In this document: positions 45,930-55,813 of the stretch, one piece after another
Numbering within the stretch: the first letter of the stretch is position 1
How the letters are laid out: every line of letters begins with the position of its first letter
Assembly: GCF_025685655.1 (NCBI RefSeq)
Contig: NZ_JAGSYG010000002.1
Location: 372,001 to 436,000 of the forward strand
Source of the DNA: Acidicapsa ligni
GTDB taxonomy: Bacteria; Acidobacteriota; Terriglobia; Terriglobales; Acidobacteriaceae
Reading direction: 5' to 3'
DNA: 64,000 bases
The notes under the pieces: generated by a model
Database searches by the model: none
What the model saw: only the letters and a program-made list of their open reading frames with translations
Told to the model about the DNA's origin: nothing
Translations under genes and position numbers: made by a program

Positions 45930-46892
45930 GTGGTTGAGGGTGAGTTGAAGCGGCTAAGGCTGGTGTTCTGCGGAACGCCTCAGTTTGCCGTGCCTACCTT
46001 GCATGCTCTGATTGGTGCTGGACATGAGATTACCCTGGTCGTCACACAGCCGGATCGCGCTGTAGGCCGTAAGCAGGAACTGACTGCTCCGCCGGTGAAG
46101 CAGGCTGCTTTGGTCACCGGGCTGGCTGTTACCCAGCCTGAAAAGATCAAAAATAATCTTGAATTTCGTGCGCAGTTGGAGTTGATTGCTCCCGATGCGA
46201 TTGTGGTTGTTGCTTACGGCCGCATCATTCCGGCGTGGATGCTGGCATTGCCAAGGCTAGGCTGCATCAATCTGCATGGATCGCTGCTGCCCAAATATCG
46301 TGGGGCCGCACCGATTCAGTGGGCGGTCGCGATGGGCGAAACAGTCACTGGCAACACCACGATGCTGCTTGAAGAGGGCCTCGATACCGGGCCGATTTTG
46401 CTGCAACAGCAAACCCCGATACGTTCGGATCAGACTGCCGTGGACCTCTTTGAAGAGCTTGCCGCAACAGGCGCTCCGCTGGTTGTGGAGACCCTGTCTG
46501 GGCTTGCAGATGGCAGCGTGCATCCACGACCGCAGGATCATTCGCAGGCCACACTGGCGCGGATTCTTGAGCGCGATGACGGGCGTATGGATTTTGCCAC
46601 CCATACTGCGACGGAGCTGTGGAATCGCTGGCGCGGCTTTCAGCCCTGGCCCGGCGCGTTCTCTACTCTGGATGGAAAAAAGCTGATCGCGCATACAGTA
46701 AAACCTGGTGTTTTCGCACGCTCCGGACAGCCGGGAGAACTCAATATTCAAAACGATACGCTGCAGGTTTGCTGTGCTGACGGAAGCTGGCTGGAATTGA
46801 TTGAGCTGCAACTCGAAGGCAAGAAGCGGATGACCGCCGCCGAATTTTTGCGTGGGAACTCTATTGCAAGCAGCGCGAGATTGGGCGGATGA
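45930..46892 (+). CDS. fmt: Methionyl-tRNA formyltransferase
   Basis: 320 aa. The N-terminal formyltransferase domain has the catalytic Asn-His-Asp set (INLHGSLLPKYRGAAPIQWA and the following GETVTGNTTMLLEEGLDTGPIL), and the C-terminal OB-like domain contacts the tRNA. It uses a GTG start three bases after def, and its stop overlaps the rsmB ATG (46889-46892), so def-fmt-rsmB form one operon. Confidence 0.96.
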   Translation: MVEGELKRLRLVFCGTPQFAVPTLHALIGAGHEITLVVTQPDRAVGRKQELTAPPVKQAALVTGLAVTQPEKIKNNLEFRAQLELIAPDAIVVVAYGRIIPAWMLALPRLGCINLHGSLLPKYRGAAPIQWAVAMGETVTGNTTMLLEEGLDTGPILLQQQTPIRSDQTAVDLFEELAATGAPLVVETLSGLADGSVHPRPQDHSQATLARILERDDGRMDFATHTATELWNRWRGFQPWPGAFSTLDGKKLIAHTVKPGVFARSGQPGELNIQNDTLQVCCADGSWLELIELQLEGKKRMTAAEFLRGNSIASSARLGG

Positions 46893-48313
46893 TGACAGCT
46901 AAATCGTCCTCAGACCCTGCTCTCAAACTCACCATAAAGCCGAAGTCCGTTGCAATTTCTCCTGCAAGGCGTGAGGCATTTGCGATTTTGCTTGAGTTGG
47001 AGCGCGGCCACTCGTATGCAGACGATCTGCTGCGCGGGCAGCGAGTGACCGCGCTTTCGCAGCAGGATCGTAATCTCTGCACAACGCTGGTGCTCGGGGT
47101 ACTGCGGTGGCAGATTCGGCTTGATTCTGCGATTCATCCGCTGCTGGCGCGGCCCAACGCGCGACTCGATCCGGAGATTCGCATTGCGCTTCGGCTTGGC
47201 GGTTTTCAGCTACTCTTTCTCGATCGCATTCCGGCTCATGCTGCGATTGGCGAGAGCGTCGGGCTGGCCAAGGCTGCCGGGCACAAATTTGCATCGGGAA
47301 TGGTGAATGCGATTTTGCGCAAGTTGACGGTCGTCGCAAAACCGTCGGTGGATGTGCCCGAACATCTTTCGCCTGTCGAACTCGCCGAGGCCTCGGGGCA
47401 TCCGGTGTGGCTGGTGGAGCGATGGGTGAGCTTTTATGGCTCTGAGACTGCGCGTGCCATCTGCCTGCACGGGCAACAGCAGCCGATTGTCGCTCTGCGC
47501 CTTGATTCCGTCACGGCTGAGGATGAGCTTGCAGCCGAGGGGATTCGCGTTGAAGCGGGTGCGTTATTAACGGCCGCACGGGTAGTTGCTGCAGGAGATG
47601 TAACTGCCTCGGTAGCGTTTCGCGAAGGGCGTGTGCGGATACAGGAAGAAGGTTCGCAACTCATTGCAGAGCTGGCGGGCAGCGGCTCGCAGATACTCGA
47701 CTGCTGCGCTGCGCCGGGCGGCAAGACGCTTATTCTTGCTGCGAATAATCCCACCGCCAGGGTTGTTGCGTCGGAGGCGAGCGCTGCGAGATTAAGCGCC
47801 ATGCAGCGGCGGCTTTCCAGCACCGCGAATCAGGCATCTATTCGTCGAATCGAGTTTCGTCAGGCGGATGCAGCCGTGCGTCAGGACGGCGATGCCTTCG
47901 ATCTGGTGCTGGTCGATGTGCCGTGCAGCGGAACGGGCACCCTGGGGCGCAATCCGGAGATTCGGCATCGTCTGCAGCCTGCCGATCTGGAGCGGCATCA
48001 TAAGCAGCAATGCGCCATTCTCCGCGCGGCTTTGCAGTCCACGATTGTTGGCGGAAGACTGGTCTACTCCACCTGCTCACTTGAGCCGGAGGAAAATGAG
48101 GCCGTCGTTGCTGAAGTTTTAATCGAGGCAGGGAACTGGAAGTGGGTTTCGTTTGCAGCGCGAATTCGCGAATTGCAGACTGAAGGCCGACTCACGGATT
48201 CTGGCGTAGAGCACTTGTTGCAATGCGTTGGCAACGATGGCGCGCTGCGCCTGCTGCCCGGGAAGCTGGCTACGGATGGATTCTTTGTAGTGCTGCTGGA
48301 GCGGGTTTCCTAA
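46889..48313 (+). CDS. rsmB: 16S rRNA m5C967 methyltransferase
   Basis: 474 aa. It has an N-terminal NusB-like domain (ARREAFAILLELERGHSYADDLL) and a SAM-dependent methyltransferase domain with DCCAAPGGKT, the catalytic Cys in VPCSGTGTLGRNPEIRHR and a second Cys in YSTCSLEPEENE. The overlap with fmt (ATGA) indicates coupled translation. The length fits the RsmB family. Confidence 0.95.
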   Translation: MMTAKSSSDPALKLTIKPKSVAISPARREAFAILLELERGHSYADDLLRGQRVTALSQQDRNLCTTLVLGVLRWQIRLDSAIHPLLARPNARLDPEIRIALRLGGFQLLFLDRIPAHAAIGESVGLAKAAGHKFASGMVNAILRKLTVVAKPSVDVPEHLSPVELAEASGHPVWLVERWVSFYGSETARAICLHGQQQPIVALRLDSVTAEDELAAEGIRVEAGALLTAARVVAAGDVTASVAFREGRVRIQEEGSQLIAELAGSGSQILDCCAAPGGKTLILAANNPTARVVASEASAARLSAMQRRLSSTANQASIRRIEFRQADAAVRQDGDAFDLVLVDVPCSGTGTLGRNPEIRHRLQPADLERHHKQQCAILRAALQSTIVGGRLVYSTCSLEPEENEAVVAEVLIEAGNWKWVSFAARIRELQTEGRLTDSGVEHLLQCVGNDGALRLLPGKLATDGFFVVLLERVS

Positions 48314-48329
48314 GGATTGCCGGGCGCGT

Positions 48330-49160
48330 CTACTTGGCAACGTTCAACGTGACAGATGAGCCGACCTCGATGCGATAGCCGACTGGCGGTTGCTGACTCA
48401 CCACCACTCCTGGCTGAACCGGCGGCTTTGGGAGATTCGCTGGCGCGACCGGAGCGGGCGCAGAAGCGGAAGTTGAGATTGCCGATACCGGTGGTACGGA
48501 TGGGATCGGCTGGCCTGGCACATCCACAAAATTAGGTATGTTGTACTTAATACCCACACGGCTCAAAATGCCTTGCGCGGTCAGTACTGGCAGGCCGGTC
48601 AGGTCGGGCATCACGAAGCCATCCGCGACGGTATCGTCGGAAGCAGCTATCAGCAGGTTGACGCTGGGGCGCTCGATTCCCTGCGCCTTCGGTGGAGGAT
48701 CCTGGGCGAGCACCGTGCCGGGTGCAGCGCCGGAGTAGGGAAGCTGCGCCGTGGCGCCTGATTCCAGGCCTACGCGACGCAGATTTAGCGAAGCCATCCG
48801 CTCCTCATTGCCGAGCACGCTGGGCACCTCAACTTTCTGAGGGCCAAGGCTCTCAGAAACACGTACGCGCCATTCGCGCCGTACTACCGAGCCGGGAATC
48901 GGGGATTGCGATAGGATGTGTCCGGCAGCAACATCTGCGGAATAGTAGCGATTATCGACCTCGAGATCGAGCCCCAGTCCGGCAGTCTGGCTGCGTGCCT
49001 CCGCAACCGTCATATCCTTCAAAACAGGGACGCGAACTTCTCTGCCATGTATGGCGAAGTGCATTGTGGTCACTGCGGAAAGCAGCGCCACTAGCACCAG
49101 ACCCAACAGGATGGACGCGCCCTGGAAGAAGTTCTGAATTGGTTGCAGTTTGATCTTCAT
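48330..49160 (-). CDS. Membrane-anchored PASTA-domain protein
   Basis: 276 aa with one N-terminal membrane helix (GASILLGLVLVALLSAVTT) and about three extracytoplasmic PASTA modules (VPVLKDMTVAEARSQTAGLGL; VPSVLGNEERMASLNLRRVGL; MPDLTGLPVLTAQGILSRVGI). These bind peptidoglycan fragments in kinases and PBPs, but here no kinase or transpeptidase domain is attached. A proline-rich stretch precedes the last strands. Probably a cell-wall sensing or scaffolding protein. It converges on rsmB. Confidence 0.88.
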   Translation of the reverse strand: MKIKLQPIQNFFQGASILLGLVLVALLSAVTTMHFAIHGREVRVPVLKDMTVAEARSQTAGLGLDLEVDNRYYSADVAAGHILSQSPIPGSVVRREWRVRVSESLGPQKVEVPSVLGNEERMASLNLRRVGLESGATAQLPYSGAAPGTVLAQDPPPKAQGIERPSVNLLIAASDDTVADGFVMPDLTGLPVLTAQGILSRVGIKYNIPNFVDVPGQPIPSVPPVSAISTSASAPAPVAPANLPKPPVQPGVVVSQQPPVGYRIEVGSSVTLNVAK

Positions 49161-49167
49161 AATGAAC

Positions 49168-49602
49168 CTAGTCCTGGGCCATCTGATCTATGTCTTCATA
49201 TTCGATGACGAATTCGATCTTTGCGGACTTCTCGAGCATGGCGGAGACGGAGCAGTACTTGTCCTTGGAGAGTGCCACCGCATCCTCAACCGCTTTGCGG
49301 TCTAGCTGGCCGCCAACCTTGTAGATCAGGCGAATCTTGTTGAAGTAACGCGGAGGCTCGGCCTGCTGTTCCGCCACGGCAGAGACCGTGAGGCTGGTGA
49401 TCGGCTGGCGCTTTTTCTTCAGGATGTTGACGACATCGACCGAGGTGCAGCCGCATAAGGCTGAGAGCACAGCTTCCATCGGACTTAGTCCGTCCGAGTG
49501 CTCTGGCGAGGCGTCAAAGAGAATCGTGTGGCCTGACTCGGAGTGACCCTCATAAAGATTGGGATTTGTTTCTGTCGGCTTCCATTCACTACTGGCGATC
49601 AT
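49168..49602 (-). CDS. OsmC-family protein
   Basis: 144 aa of the OsmC/Ohr superfamily with both conserved cysteines, in LSALCGCTSVDVV and DKYCSVSAML. Such proteins reduce organic hydroperoxides by a thiol mechanism; this one resembles the YhfA-like subgroup of less certain substrate. The gene lies 7 bases upstream of the PASTA gene on the same strand. Confidence 0.88.
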   Translation of the reverse strand: MIASSEWKPTETNPNLYEGHSESGHTILFDASPEHSDGLSPMEAVLSALCGCTSVDVVNILKKKRQPITSLTVSAVAEQQAEPPRYFNKIRLIYKVGGQLDRKAVEDAVALSKDKYCSVSAMLEKSAKIEFVIEYEDIDQMAQD

Positions 49603-49664
49603 GGTATTCCTCCCTGCTGTATATCTGATTCCTGCCGATGCATTCCGCTTCTTCCGCGCCCATT

Positions 49665-51107
49665 CTACCGATGATTATCCGTCTCCGGCTCCGGGTGAAT
49701 CAGTACCTTACTGACCTCTGGACACTGTAGCTTGAGACGATCTTCGAGGTTGGTAATGATTTCGTGTACACGCCGCATGGTGAGCGCATCCGGCAGTGTG
49801 CAATGGCAGGATATTTGGATGTGTTCGGCTGAGCGTCCTACGAGAATCTCATGTACGTCGATGATCTCTGGGAAGTTTGCCGCGACGGTACGCAGAGAGC
49901 GCTCCACGATTACAGCTTCACTTTCCTGCTCGCCCTGTTTGCTGATCGGCTGAGGACGCTCGATAGTGGCAGGCTCGCTTTCGATGTGGGTAATCACATC
50001 GTCCAGTTCTGGAACATCGCGCAGAATTTCTTTTTCCATTGCGGTGACAAAGGTATGCGCGGCTGCCAGCGTCAGAGATTCGTTCAACTCGACATGCTGC
50101 TCCACACGCAGCTTGCCCCGGATGGATTGCACGCTGACCTCATGGACCGCAACATTGTTACGGGCGGCCACGGCGCGAATGCGGTCGAAGATGCTTTCAG
50201 TCGAGCTTTCGCGGGGCACGGTGTGGATGACTACATCAACCTCCGGCACAACACGCTGCACGGCCTCAGTCGCGGCGCGTACCAGTTCGCCGGTATGCTC
50301 GAAGGTAAAGCTGCGCGGCAGGGCGAGTGTGAGGTCGGCGAATGTTGAAGAACCGGCGCGGCGAACGCGAGCTTGTTCGATCGCCAGCACTCCATCCACG
50401 GCCTTCACCGCGCGCAGGATTTTCTGCCTGGTCTCAGCGGGTGCAGCATCAAGTAATACTGCGGAGGTCTCGCGCGTCAGCTTCCACGTCAGGCGCAGGA
50501 TCATCAGCGAAACTAGGATTGCCGCAACTGGATCGGCGTAACTAAGCCAGCCGATACCGGCAAGGCTTCCAATCCAGCTCAGAATCAATCCGGCGAGTAC
50601 GGCCAGTGTGGACCAGATGTCGGAAGCGAAGTGAAATGCGTCTGCTGCAAGTGCTGTGCTGTTGTACTGAAGCGCGACAGCACGCAACTGGCGCGATCGC
50701 CAATAGTCCACGACGATCGAGGTCACCAGCACCAAGACTGGCCAGATGGAAAAATGCACGACACCGTCATGATGAAAGATGCGCTGCATCGCTTCCCAGA
50801 TGATCCATGCGCAGGAGATGGCCATCAGTCCGGCTTCGACAAAGGCAGAAAGATTTTCGAATTTAGCGTGACCGTAAGTGTGATCTTCGTCCGCAGGTTT
50901 GTCGGAGACGCGAACGGAGAAAAATGTAAGCGCCGATCCAATCAGATCGAGACCGGAGTGGGCTCCATCCGAGAGTACGCCGAGCGATCCACTCAATAAT
51001 CCCGCAGCCAGCTTGAGGGCGGTCATGGCTGCAGCAGCGAGCATCGAATGCATTGCGACTCGACGTTTGGCCGCGGTCATTTCCGGAAGTAGGGTGCTGG
51101 CAGACAT
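49665..51107 (-). CDS. Cation diffusion facilitator with three tandem dimerisation modules
   Basis: 480-aa proton-coupled divalent metal exporter of the CDF family. The membrane part (residues 15-215) carries the metal-site residues D47/H50/D54 in the second helix and H159/D163 in the fifth. The cytoplasmic part has not one but three similar ferredoxin-like modules (about 222-298, 303-377 and 398-473), each ending in a V/C-PEx...VxxHxxP-type motif. Usual CDFs are about 300 aa with one module. Zn, Fe, Mn and Co are all possible substrates. Confidence 0.9.
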   Translation of the reverse strand: MSASTLLPEMTAAKRRVAMHSMLAAAAMTALKLAAGLLSGSLGVLSDGAHSGLDLIGSALTFFSVRVSDKPADEDHTYGHAKFENLSAFVEAGLMAISCAWIIWEAMQRIFHHDGVVHFSIWPVLVLVTSIVVDYWRSRQLRAVALQYNSTALAADAFHFASDIWSTLAVLAGLILSWIGSLAGIGWLSYADPVAAILVSLMILRLTWKLTRETSAVLLDAAPAETRQKILRAVKAVDGVLAIEQARVRRAGSSTFADLTLALPRSFTFEHTGELVRAATEAVQRVVPEVDVVIHTVPRESSTESIFDRIRAVAARNNVAVHEVSVQSIRGKLRVEQHVELNESLTLAAAHTFVTAMEKEILRDVPELDDVITHIESEPATIERPQPISKQGEQESEAVIVERSLRTVAANFPEIIDVHEILVGRSAEHIQISCHCTLPDALTMRRVHEIITNLEDRLKLQCPEVSKVLIHPEPETDNHR

Positions 51108-51173
51108 GCGAACTCTAGCCTACAACGTCCCACCGCAGGAGGCCATAGCTCAAGCAGCATTTTAAAATTGAAA

Positions 51174-51944
51174 TCAGGCTCGTGTGCCTGTGTACAGGCC
51201 TGCAATGCCGAATGTATACGGCGTCCAGCGCACGTCTCGAAAGCCCACCTCGCGCATTAACGCCAGCATTTCCATGGGCGGAGGAAATCTTTGCACGGAT
51301 GCAGGCAGATAGTTGTAGGGGCCGTCCTTGCCGCAGATAAGGCGCCCGATCGCAGGTAATACGCGTTTGAAATAAACCTGATATATCTTGCCGATCAATC
51401 CAGTTGGCTCGCTGAAATCGAGAATGCCAAGCTGCGCTCCGGGCTTGAGGACGCGATGAAACTCTTCCAGCCCTGCACGATAGTTGGCGAGATTGCGAAA
51501 TCCAAAAGCCGTGGTGATCAGATCGAGTGATGCTGGACGCAGCGGTAGATGTAAGGCATCTGCTTCGAGTGGGATTGCACCCTTGCCCGCAAATTTATGC
51601 GCGCCACGGCTAAGCATTTCACGAGCGAAATCCGCAGAGATGATTGGCCGGGCAGTTGCGGGGCGATGCTTGAGCAGCGCCATCGTCATATCTCCCGTGC
51701 CGCAGCAGATGTCGAGAATAGCAGCGTCGGGATTGGCTGTAATGTTGCGAAAACGCCGTGCTGTGCGCCGCCACCAGAGGCGATCGATGTTGGCGGACAG
51801 TACGTGATTGAGCAGGTCGTAACGCGGCGCGATAGAGTTGAACATCTGCTGCACGGCAGCCGATGCTCCCTGCTCGTCGGCTACGCCTTGCGGCTTTGCG
51901 CCAGAGGCGATTTCTTTGGTGGACATGGCAGATCTAGCAGACAT
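51174..51944 (-). CDS. ubiE: Demethylmenaquinone methyltransferase UbiE/MenG
   Basis: 256-aa SAM-dependent methyltransferase for the last step of menaquinone synthesis. The family signatures are FNSIAPRYDLLNHVLS near the start, LDICCGTGDMT as SAM motif, and GFRNLANYRAGLEEFHRVLKPG. It starts 3 bases after the aroB stop, so the two are co-transcribed. An in-frame ATG at 51926 is an alternative start. Confidence 0.94.
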   Translation of the reverse strand: MSARSAMSTKEIASGAKPQGVADEQGASAAVQQMFNSIAPRYDLLNHVLSANIDRLWWRRTARRFRNITANPDAAILDICCGTGDMTMALLKHRPATARPIISADFAREMLSRGAHKFAGKGAIPLEADALHLPLRPASLDLITTAFGFRNLANYRAGLEEFHRVLKPGAQLGILDFSEPTGLIGKIYQVYFKRVLPAIGRLICGKDGPYNYLPASVQRFPPPMEMLALMREVGFRDVRWTPYTFGIAGLYTGTRA

Positions 51945-51947
51945 AAA

Positions 51948-53060
51948 TCAGGCCTCATTTCTGGCGGGCAGTTCCTTGGCCAGGGCAAGCATGTACTGCG
52001 CGGCTGCAAGCAGCTCTTCAGGGCTGACATCTTCAACCACGCATGCATCGCCGATGCCTACGGGCAACACAAATCTGCGTACATTGCCAAGGTGCTTCTT
52101 GTCCTTTGCCGTGGCTGCGACTAACTTTTGCGCATTCAGTTTCAGCGCCGGCAGCGGCCCATAGAGATAGACCAGGCGCATTAATCGATCGAACTGCTTG
52201 GTGTTGATCGTTCCGCGTACCTTGCCTAGATAGAGTGCAGCAATCAGGCCCCAGCCCACGGCCTCTCCATGTAGCAGTTTGCGATAGCCAGTAACGGATT
52301 CAATAGCGTGACCGAGCGTGTGGCCGAGGTTCAAAATCATGCGCAGGCCGTTCTCGCGCTCATCCTTGCCAACGACTTCAGCCTTCATGCGAATCGAAGA
52401 AGCAATTATTTTTTCAAGAGCAGCGGGGTCACGCGCCAACACTTTATCGCGATTCTCTTCGAGATAGCGCAACAGGCTGCTATCGCGAATCATGCCCGCT
52501 TTTACGCTTTCAAAAAGCCCCGCTCGCAACTCACGATCAGGCAGAGTGCCGAGCAGGTCCATATCGGCGAAAACAGCCAGCGGATGATGAAAGCTGCCGA
52601 CAAGGTTTTTACCCTCGGGCAGATTCACGCCCGTCTTGCCGCCAACGGACGAATCCACCTGTGAAAGAAATGTTGAGGGAATCTGAAAATATTCGATGCC
52701 GCGCATGTAGATCGCTGCGAGAAACCCGCCTACATCGCCGACGATGCCGCCACCAAATGCGATGAGCAGAGAACTGCGGTCGCCGCCCGCGGCAGCCATC
52801 TGCCGAGCCAGCTTTTCCACGGAGCCGAGGCGCTTATTACGCTCGCCCGGCGCGAGAAACAGCACAACGGGATCGATGGTGAACGAGGCAAGAAACTTGT
52901 TCGCCCAGAGTTCCCAGATCTCTGGTGAAGTAAGCACAAAGACGCGCTTGGGCAGCTTGCCTGCGATCCGCACCATGCGGGGTTCAAGCGTGCTGATCAG
53001 GCCCGTGCCAGTGAAGACCTGGTATTTTGCGGAAGGGGTTTCTACGCGTACGATCTGCAT
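51948..53060 (-). CDS. aroB: 3-Dehydroquinate synthase
   Basis: Second step of the shikimate pathway, DAHP to 3-dehydroquinate, with NAD and a divalent metal. The 370 aa contain GGGIVGDVGGFLAAIYMRGI, PSTFLSQVDSSVGGKTGVNLPEGKNLVGSFH, and the metal-site His residues in LNLGHTLGHAIE and HGEAVGWGL. It heads the minus-strand run aroB-ubiE-CDF-OsmC-PASTA and is divergent from nadB. Confidence 0.96.
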   Translation of the reverse strand: MQIVRVETPSAKYQVFTGTGLISTLEPRMVRIAGKLPKRVFVLTSPEIWELWANKFLASFTIDPVVLFLAPGERNKRLGSVEKLARQMAAAGGDRSSLLIAFGGGIVGDVGGFLAAIYMRGIEYFQIPSTFLSQVDSSVGGKTGVNLPEGKNLVGSFHHPLAVFADMDLLGTLPDRELRAGLFESVKAGMIRDSSLLRYLEENRDKVLARDPAALEKIIASSIRMKAEVVGKDERENGLRMILNLGHTLGHAIESVTGYRKLLHGEAVGWGLIAALYLGKVRGTINTKQFDRLMRLVYLYGPLPALKLNAQKLVAATAKDKKHLGNVRRFVLPVGIGDACVVEDVSPEELLAAAQYMLALAKELPARNEA

Positions 53061-53288
53061 CCTTCTTTAATCGTATCGCATGGGGAATGGATGGTGGGCA
53101 TGGAATTGAAGTTGTCCCTGCTGCAATCTTTCCCGCAGGCAGATACACGAACATAAGGTCGAATCGATATATCGGTTTCGCACCAGGCCCAGGAGCATCT
53201 GTGCCTGATTAAACAGGAGCCGTGACTTCGATTCCCCCAAGTGATTACCTCTCCAATCACCGCCTGTGCAGTGATAGCCTTAAAGATT

Positions 53289-54902
53289 ATGTCAGTGGCG
53301 GAAAAAGTCGATTTCCTGATTGTCGGAGCTGGTGTCGCCGGACTACGTGCGGCTGTGGAACTGGCTGAGTATGGCCAAGTGCTGGTAGTCACAAAAGAGG
53401 CTCTGGGCGAGTCAAACACGCACTATGCGCAGGGCGGCATCGCCGTGGCCATGTCAGGCGAAGAAGATGTAAGCCTGCACCTGGACGACACGATGAATGC
53501 AGGCGATGGGCTTGTATATCGTGACGCAGCAGAGGCGCTGGTTGTTGAGGGTCCGCTGCGCGTTGAGGAGCTGATTCGCTGGGGAGCACAGTTTGACCGC
53601 GAAGGCGGCGAACTGATGCGCACGCGTGAGGGCGCGCATAGTTTGCCGCGAATTCTACATGCGAATGGAGATGCAACCGGTGCGGAGATCAGCCGTTCGC
53701 TACTGGCACATGCTCGCCAGCATCCGCGGATTACCTTTGCAGACTGGACCATGGTCACGGAGCTAATTGTGCGGGATGGCCGCGTCATTGCTGCCGATAT
53801 CTTCTCGCGTGAGAGCGTTGGCGGACATCGGTTGCGACGTGTAAGCGCGCGCGCAGTGCTGCTTGCCTCTGGCGGTGCCGGGCAGGTGTACAGCGATACC
53901 ACCAATCCCGCCGTGGCTACCGGAGACGGCATCGCTATTGCTGCGCAGGCTGGTGCTGAGCTGGCTGACATGGAGTTTTACCAGTTTCACCCAACGGCCT
54001 TGTCCTTGCCGGGAGTGCCGCGTTTTCTGATCAGTGAGGCCTTGCGGGGTGAGGGAGCATGGCTGCGCAATCATCGCGGTGAGCGCTTCATGGAGCGTTA
54101 TCATCCGCAGCTTGAGCTTGCCCCTCGCGATGTCGTGGCTCGCGCCATCACACGCGAAGGTATGGGTACGGTTCCGGGCGAGTCGTTCCCGGTTTATCTG
54201 GATATGCGTCATGTGCAGGGTTTGGATCTGCATCAACGCTTCCCAGGGATCAGCCGGTTTCTGGCTGAGCATGGGCTGGATCTGCATCGCGATCTAATTC
54301 CTGTTCGCCCAGCCGCGCATTACCTGATGGGCGGGGTTCGCACGGATCTCAGTGGACGTACTTCGCTGACGGGTCTTTATGCGGCCGGCGAGGTGGCTTG
54401 CACCGGCGTTCATGGAGCCAACCGTCTGGCTTCAAATTCGCTGCTTGAGGGCCTGGTCTTTGGAGCGCGGGCAGCGCAGGCGATTCTTACGGATAGCCTG
54501 GAGCTTGAATCTGTGGAAGCAGTGAATATAGAAGCGATGGATACACGTCTCACTCCTCCCGATGCGAACTCGATCAAGGCAGCAATCCTCAAGCTGCGAA
54601 GTGCGATGTGGCAGTATGCGGGGCTGCTCCGCGATGAAGAAACACTACGTGCAGGCATTGCAGCGCACGAGGAAATTGCTGCTCAACTTCGCGATATCGC
54701 AAAGCCAGGGCAGGGAAGCCGTTCCCTGTTTGAAGCGCATGCTCTCGCCTCAGTGGCGCAGTCAATTCTGTTGAGCGCTTTGGCTCGCACTGAGAGTCGC
54801 GGCGCACATTTTCGCAATGACTATCCCTGGCGCGACGATGTGAATTTTCAAAAGCATTCGATCTTTTCAAAATCCGGGCAGATTGCTTTTGAAGCCTGGT
54901 AG
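53289..54902 (+). CDS. nadB: L-aspartate oxidase
   Basis: FAD enzyme that makes iminoaspartate for NAD synthesis. From ATG 53289 it has 537 aa: the dinucleotide-binding site (DFLIVGAGVAGLRAAVELAE), THYAQGGIAVAM, the substrate-binding region RPAAHYLMGGVRTD, and a C-terminal helical domain. A GTG at 53241 in the same frame is possible but lies inside an inverted repeat. nadA, the next step, is about 4 kb downstream on the same strand; nadC is not in the window. Confidence 0.94.
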   Translation: MSVAEKVDFLIVGAGVAGLRAAVELAEYGQVLVVTKEALGESNTHYAQGGIAVAMSGEEDVSLHLDDTMNAGDGLVYRDAAEALVVEGPLRVEELIRWGAQFDREGGELMRTREGAHSLPRILHANGDATGAEISRSLLAHARQHPRITFADWTMVTELIVRDGRVIAADIFSRESVGGHRLRRVSARAVLLASGGAGQVYSDTTNPAVATGDGIAIAAQAGAELADMEFYQFHPTALSLPGVPRFLISEALRGEGAWLRNHRGERFMERYHPQLELAPRDVVARAITREGMGTVPGESFPVYLDMRHVQGLDLHQRFPGISRFLAEHGLDLHRDLIPVRPAAHYLMGGVRTDLSGRTSLTGLYAAGEVACTGVHGANRLASNSLLEGLVFGARAAQAILTDSLELESVEAVNIEAMDTRLTPPDANSIKAAILKLRSAMWQYAGLLRDEETLRAGIAAHEEIAAQLRDIAKPGQGSRSLFEAHALASVAQSILLSALARTESRGAHFRNDYPWRDDVNFQKHSIFSKSGQIAFEAW

Positions 54903-54922
54903 CGATTTCGTTTTGAAAGGCT

Positions 54923-55813
54923 TTATGCGGCTGGCGACTTGTGCTGGCTCTGCGGTATGAAGACGGACGCGAGAGCGCATAGCCCCAATATCGCCGCCAT
55001 GATCGCCAGCGACCATACCACGGGGATCTCGATCCAATGTGCTGACAGCATCTTGAGCGCGACAAATGCCAGCAGCGCGCCGAGGCCATAATGCAGATAG
55101 TGAAAGCGATCGAGCAGGCTGGACAGCGCGAAGTAGAGCGAGCGCAAGCCGAGAATCGCCGCGATATTGGAGGTGTAGACCACGAATGGATCGCGTGAGA
55201 CGGCAAGCACTGCGGGTATTGAATCGATGGCGAAGAGCAGGTCAGTAGCTTCAACCGCGAGGATTACAGGCAGGAGCGAGACCGATCCCTTTTGCATGTT
55301 GGTGATCCAGCCCGGAACAGCGTCGCCCGCAGTATTGCCGCGCAGCAGACGCCACGACGCATAGAGCAGGATTGCTCCAAAGATATACGTCACCCACGCA
55401 AAATGAGCGAGTAGAGAAACACCCAGCGCTATGAACACGGCGCGCAGCAGAATTGCGCCGCCTACTCCCCATAGCAGTGCACGATGCTGCTGTTTATAGC
55501 TGATACCAAAGCCGCGAAAGAGAATCAGGAAGACAAAAAGATTGTCCACGCTGAGCGATGTCTCGATAACATAGCCGGAGACAAATTCGAGTGCGGTCTG
55601 ATGTCCCTGCTCATAGTTGAGCCAGAAGGCAAAGCCTGCTGCGACAAGCGCGACAAAGGCGCTCCACATCCACGAGAGCCTTGGGCGCGGCTTGTCCCGG
55701 CGGCTGTGGGGCAGCAATGCATCGGCTACGATGAGCGCCAGGACGGCCACGTGAAAGCCAATCCACCAGAGAAGTGGTGCGCCTGCGATATTGTTTCTCA
55801 GCTCAACAGACAT
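54923..55813 (-). CDS. TerC-family membrane protein
   Basis: 296 aa from ATG 55813, with seven to nine hydrophobic segments and the TerC core ETSLSVDNLFVFLILFRGF and LAVEATDLLFAIDSIPAVLAVS. The acidic residues within these helices are thought to bind metal ions. TerC proteins are linked to tellurite resistance and to metallation of exported enzymes (Mn efflux). Three in-frame ATGs (55843, 55828, 55813) arise from a short tandem repeat at the start; the actual one is uncertain. No other ter genes are present. Confidence 0.9.
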   Translation of the reverse strand: MSVELRNNIAGAPLLWWIGFHVAVLALIVADALLPHSRRDKPRPRLSWMWSAFVALVAAGFAFWLNYEQGHQTALEFVSGYVIETSLSVDNLFVFLILFRGFGISYKQQHRALLWGVGGAILLRAVFIALGVSLLAHFAWVTYIFGAILLYASWRLLRGNTAGDAVPGWITNMQKGSVSLLPVILAVEATDLLFAIDSIPAVLAVSRDPFVVYTSNIAAILGLRSLYFALSSLLDRFHYLHYGLGALLAFVALKMLSAHWIEIPVVWSLAIMAAILGLCALASVFIPQSQHKSPAA

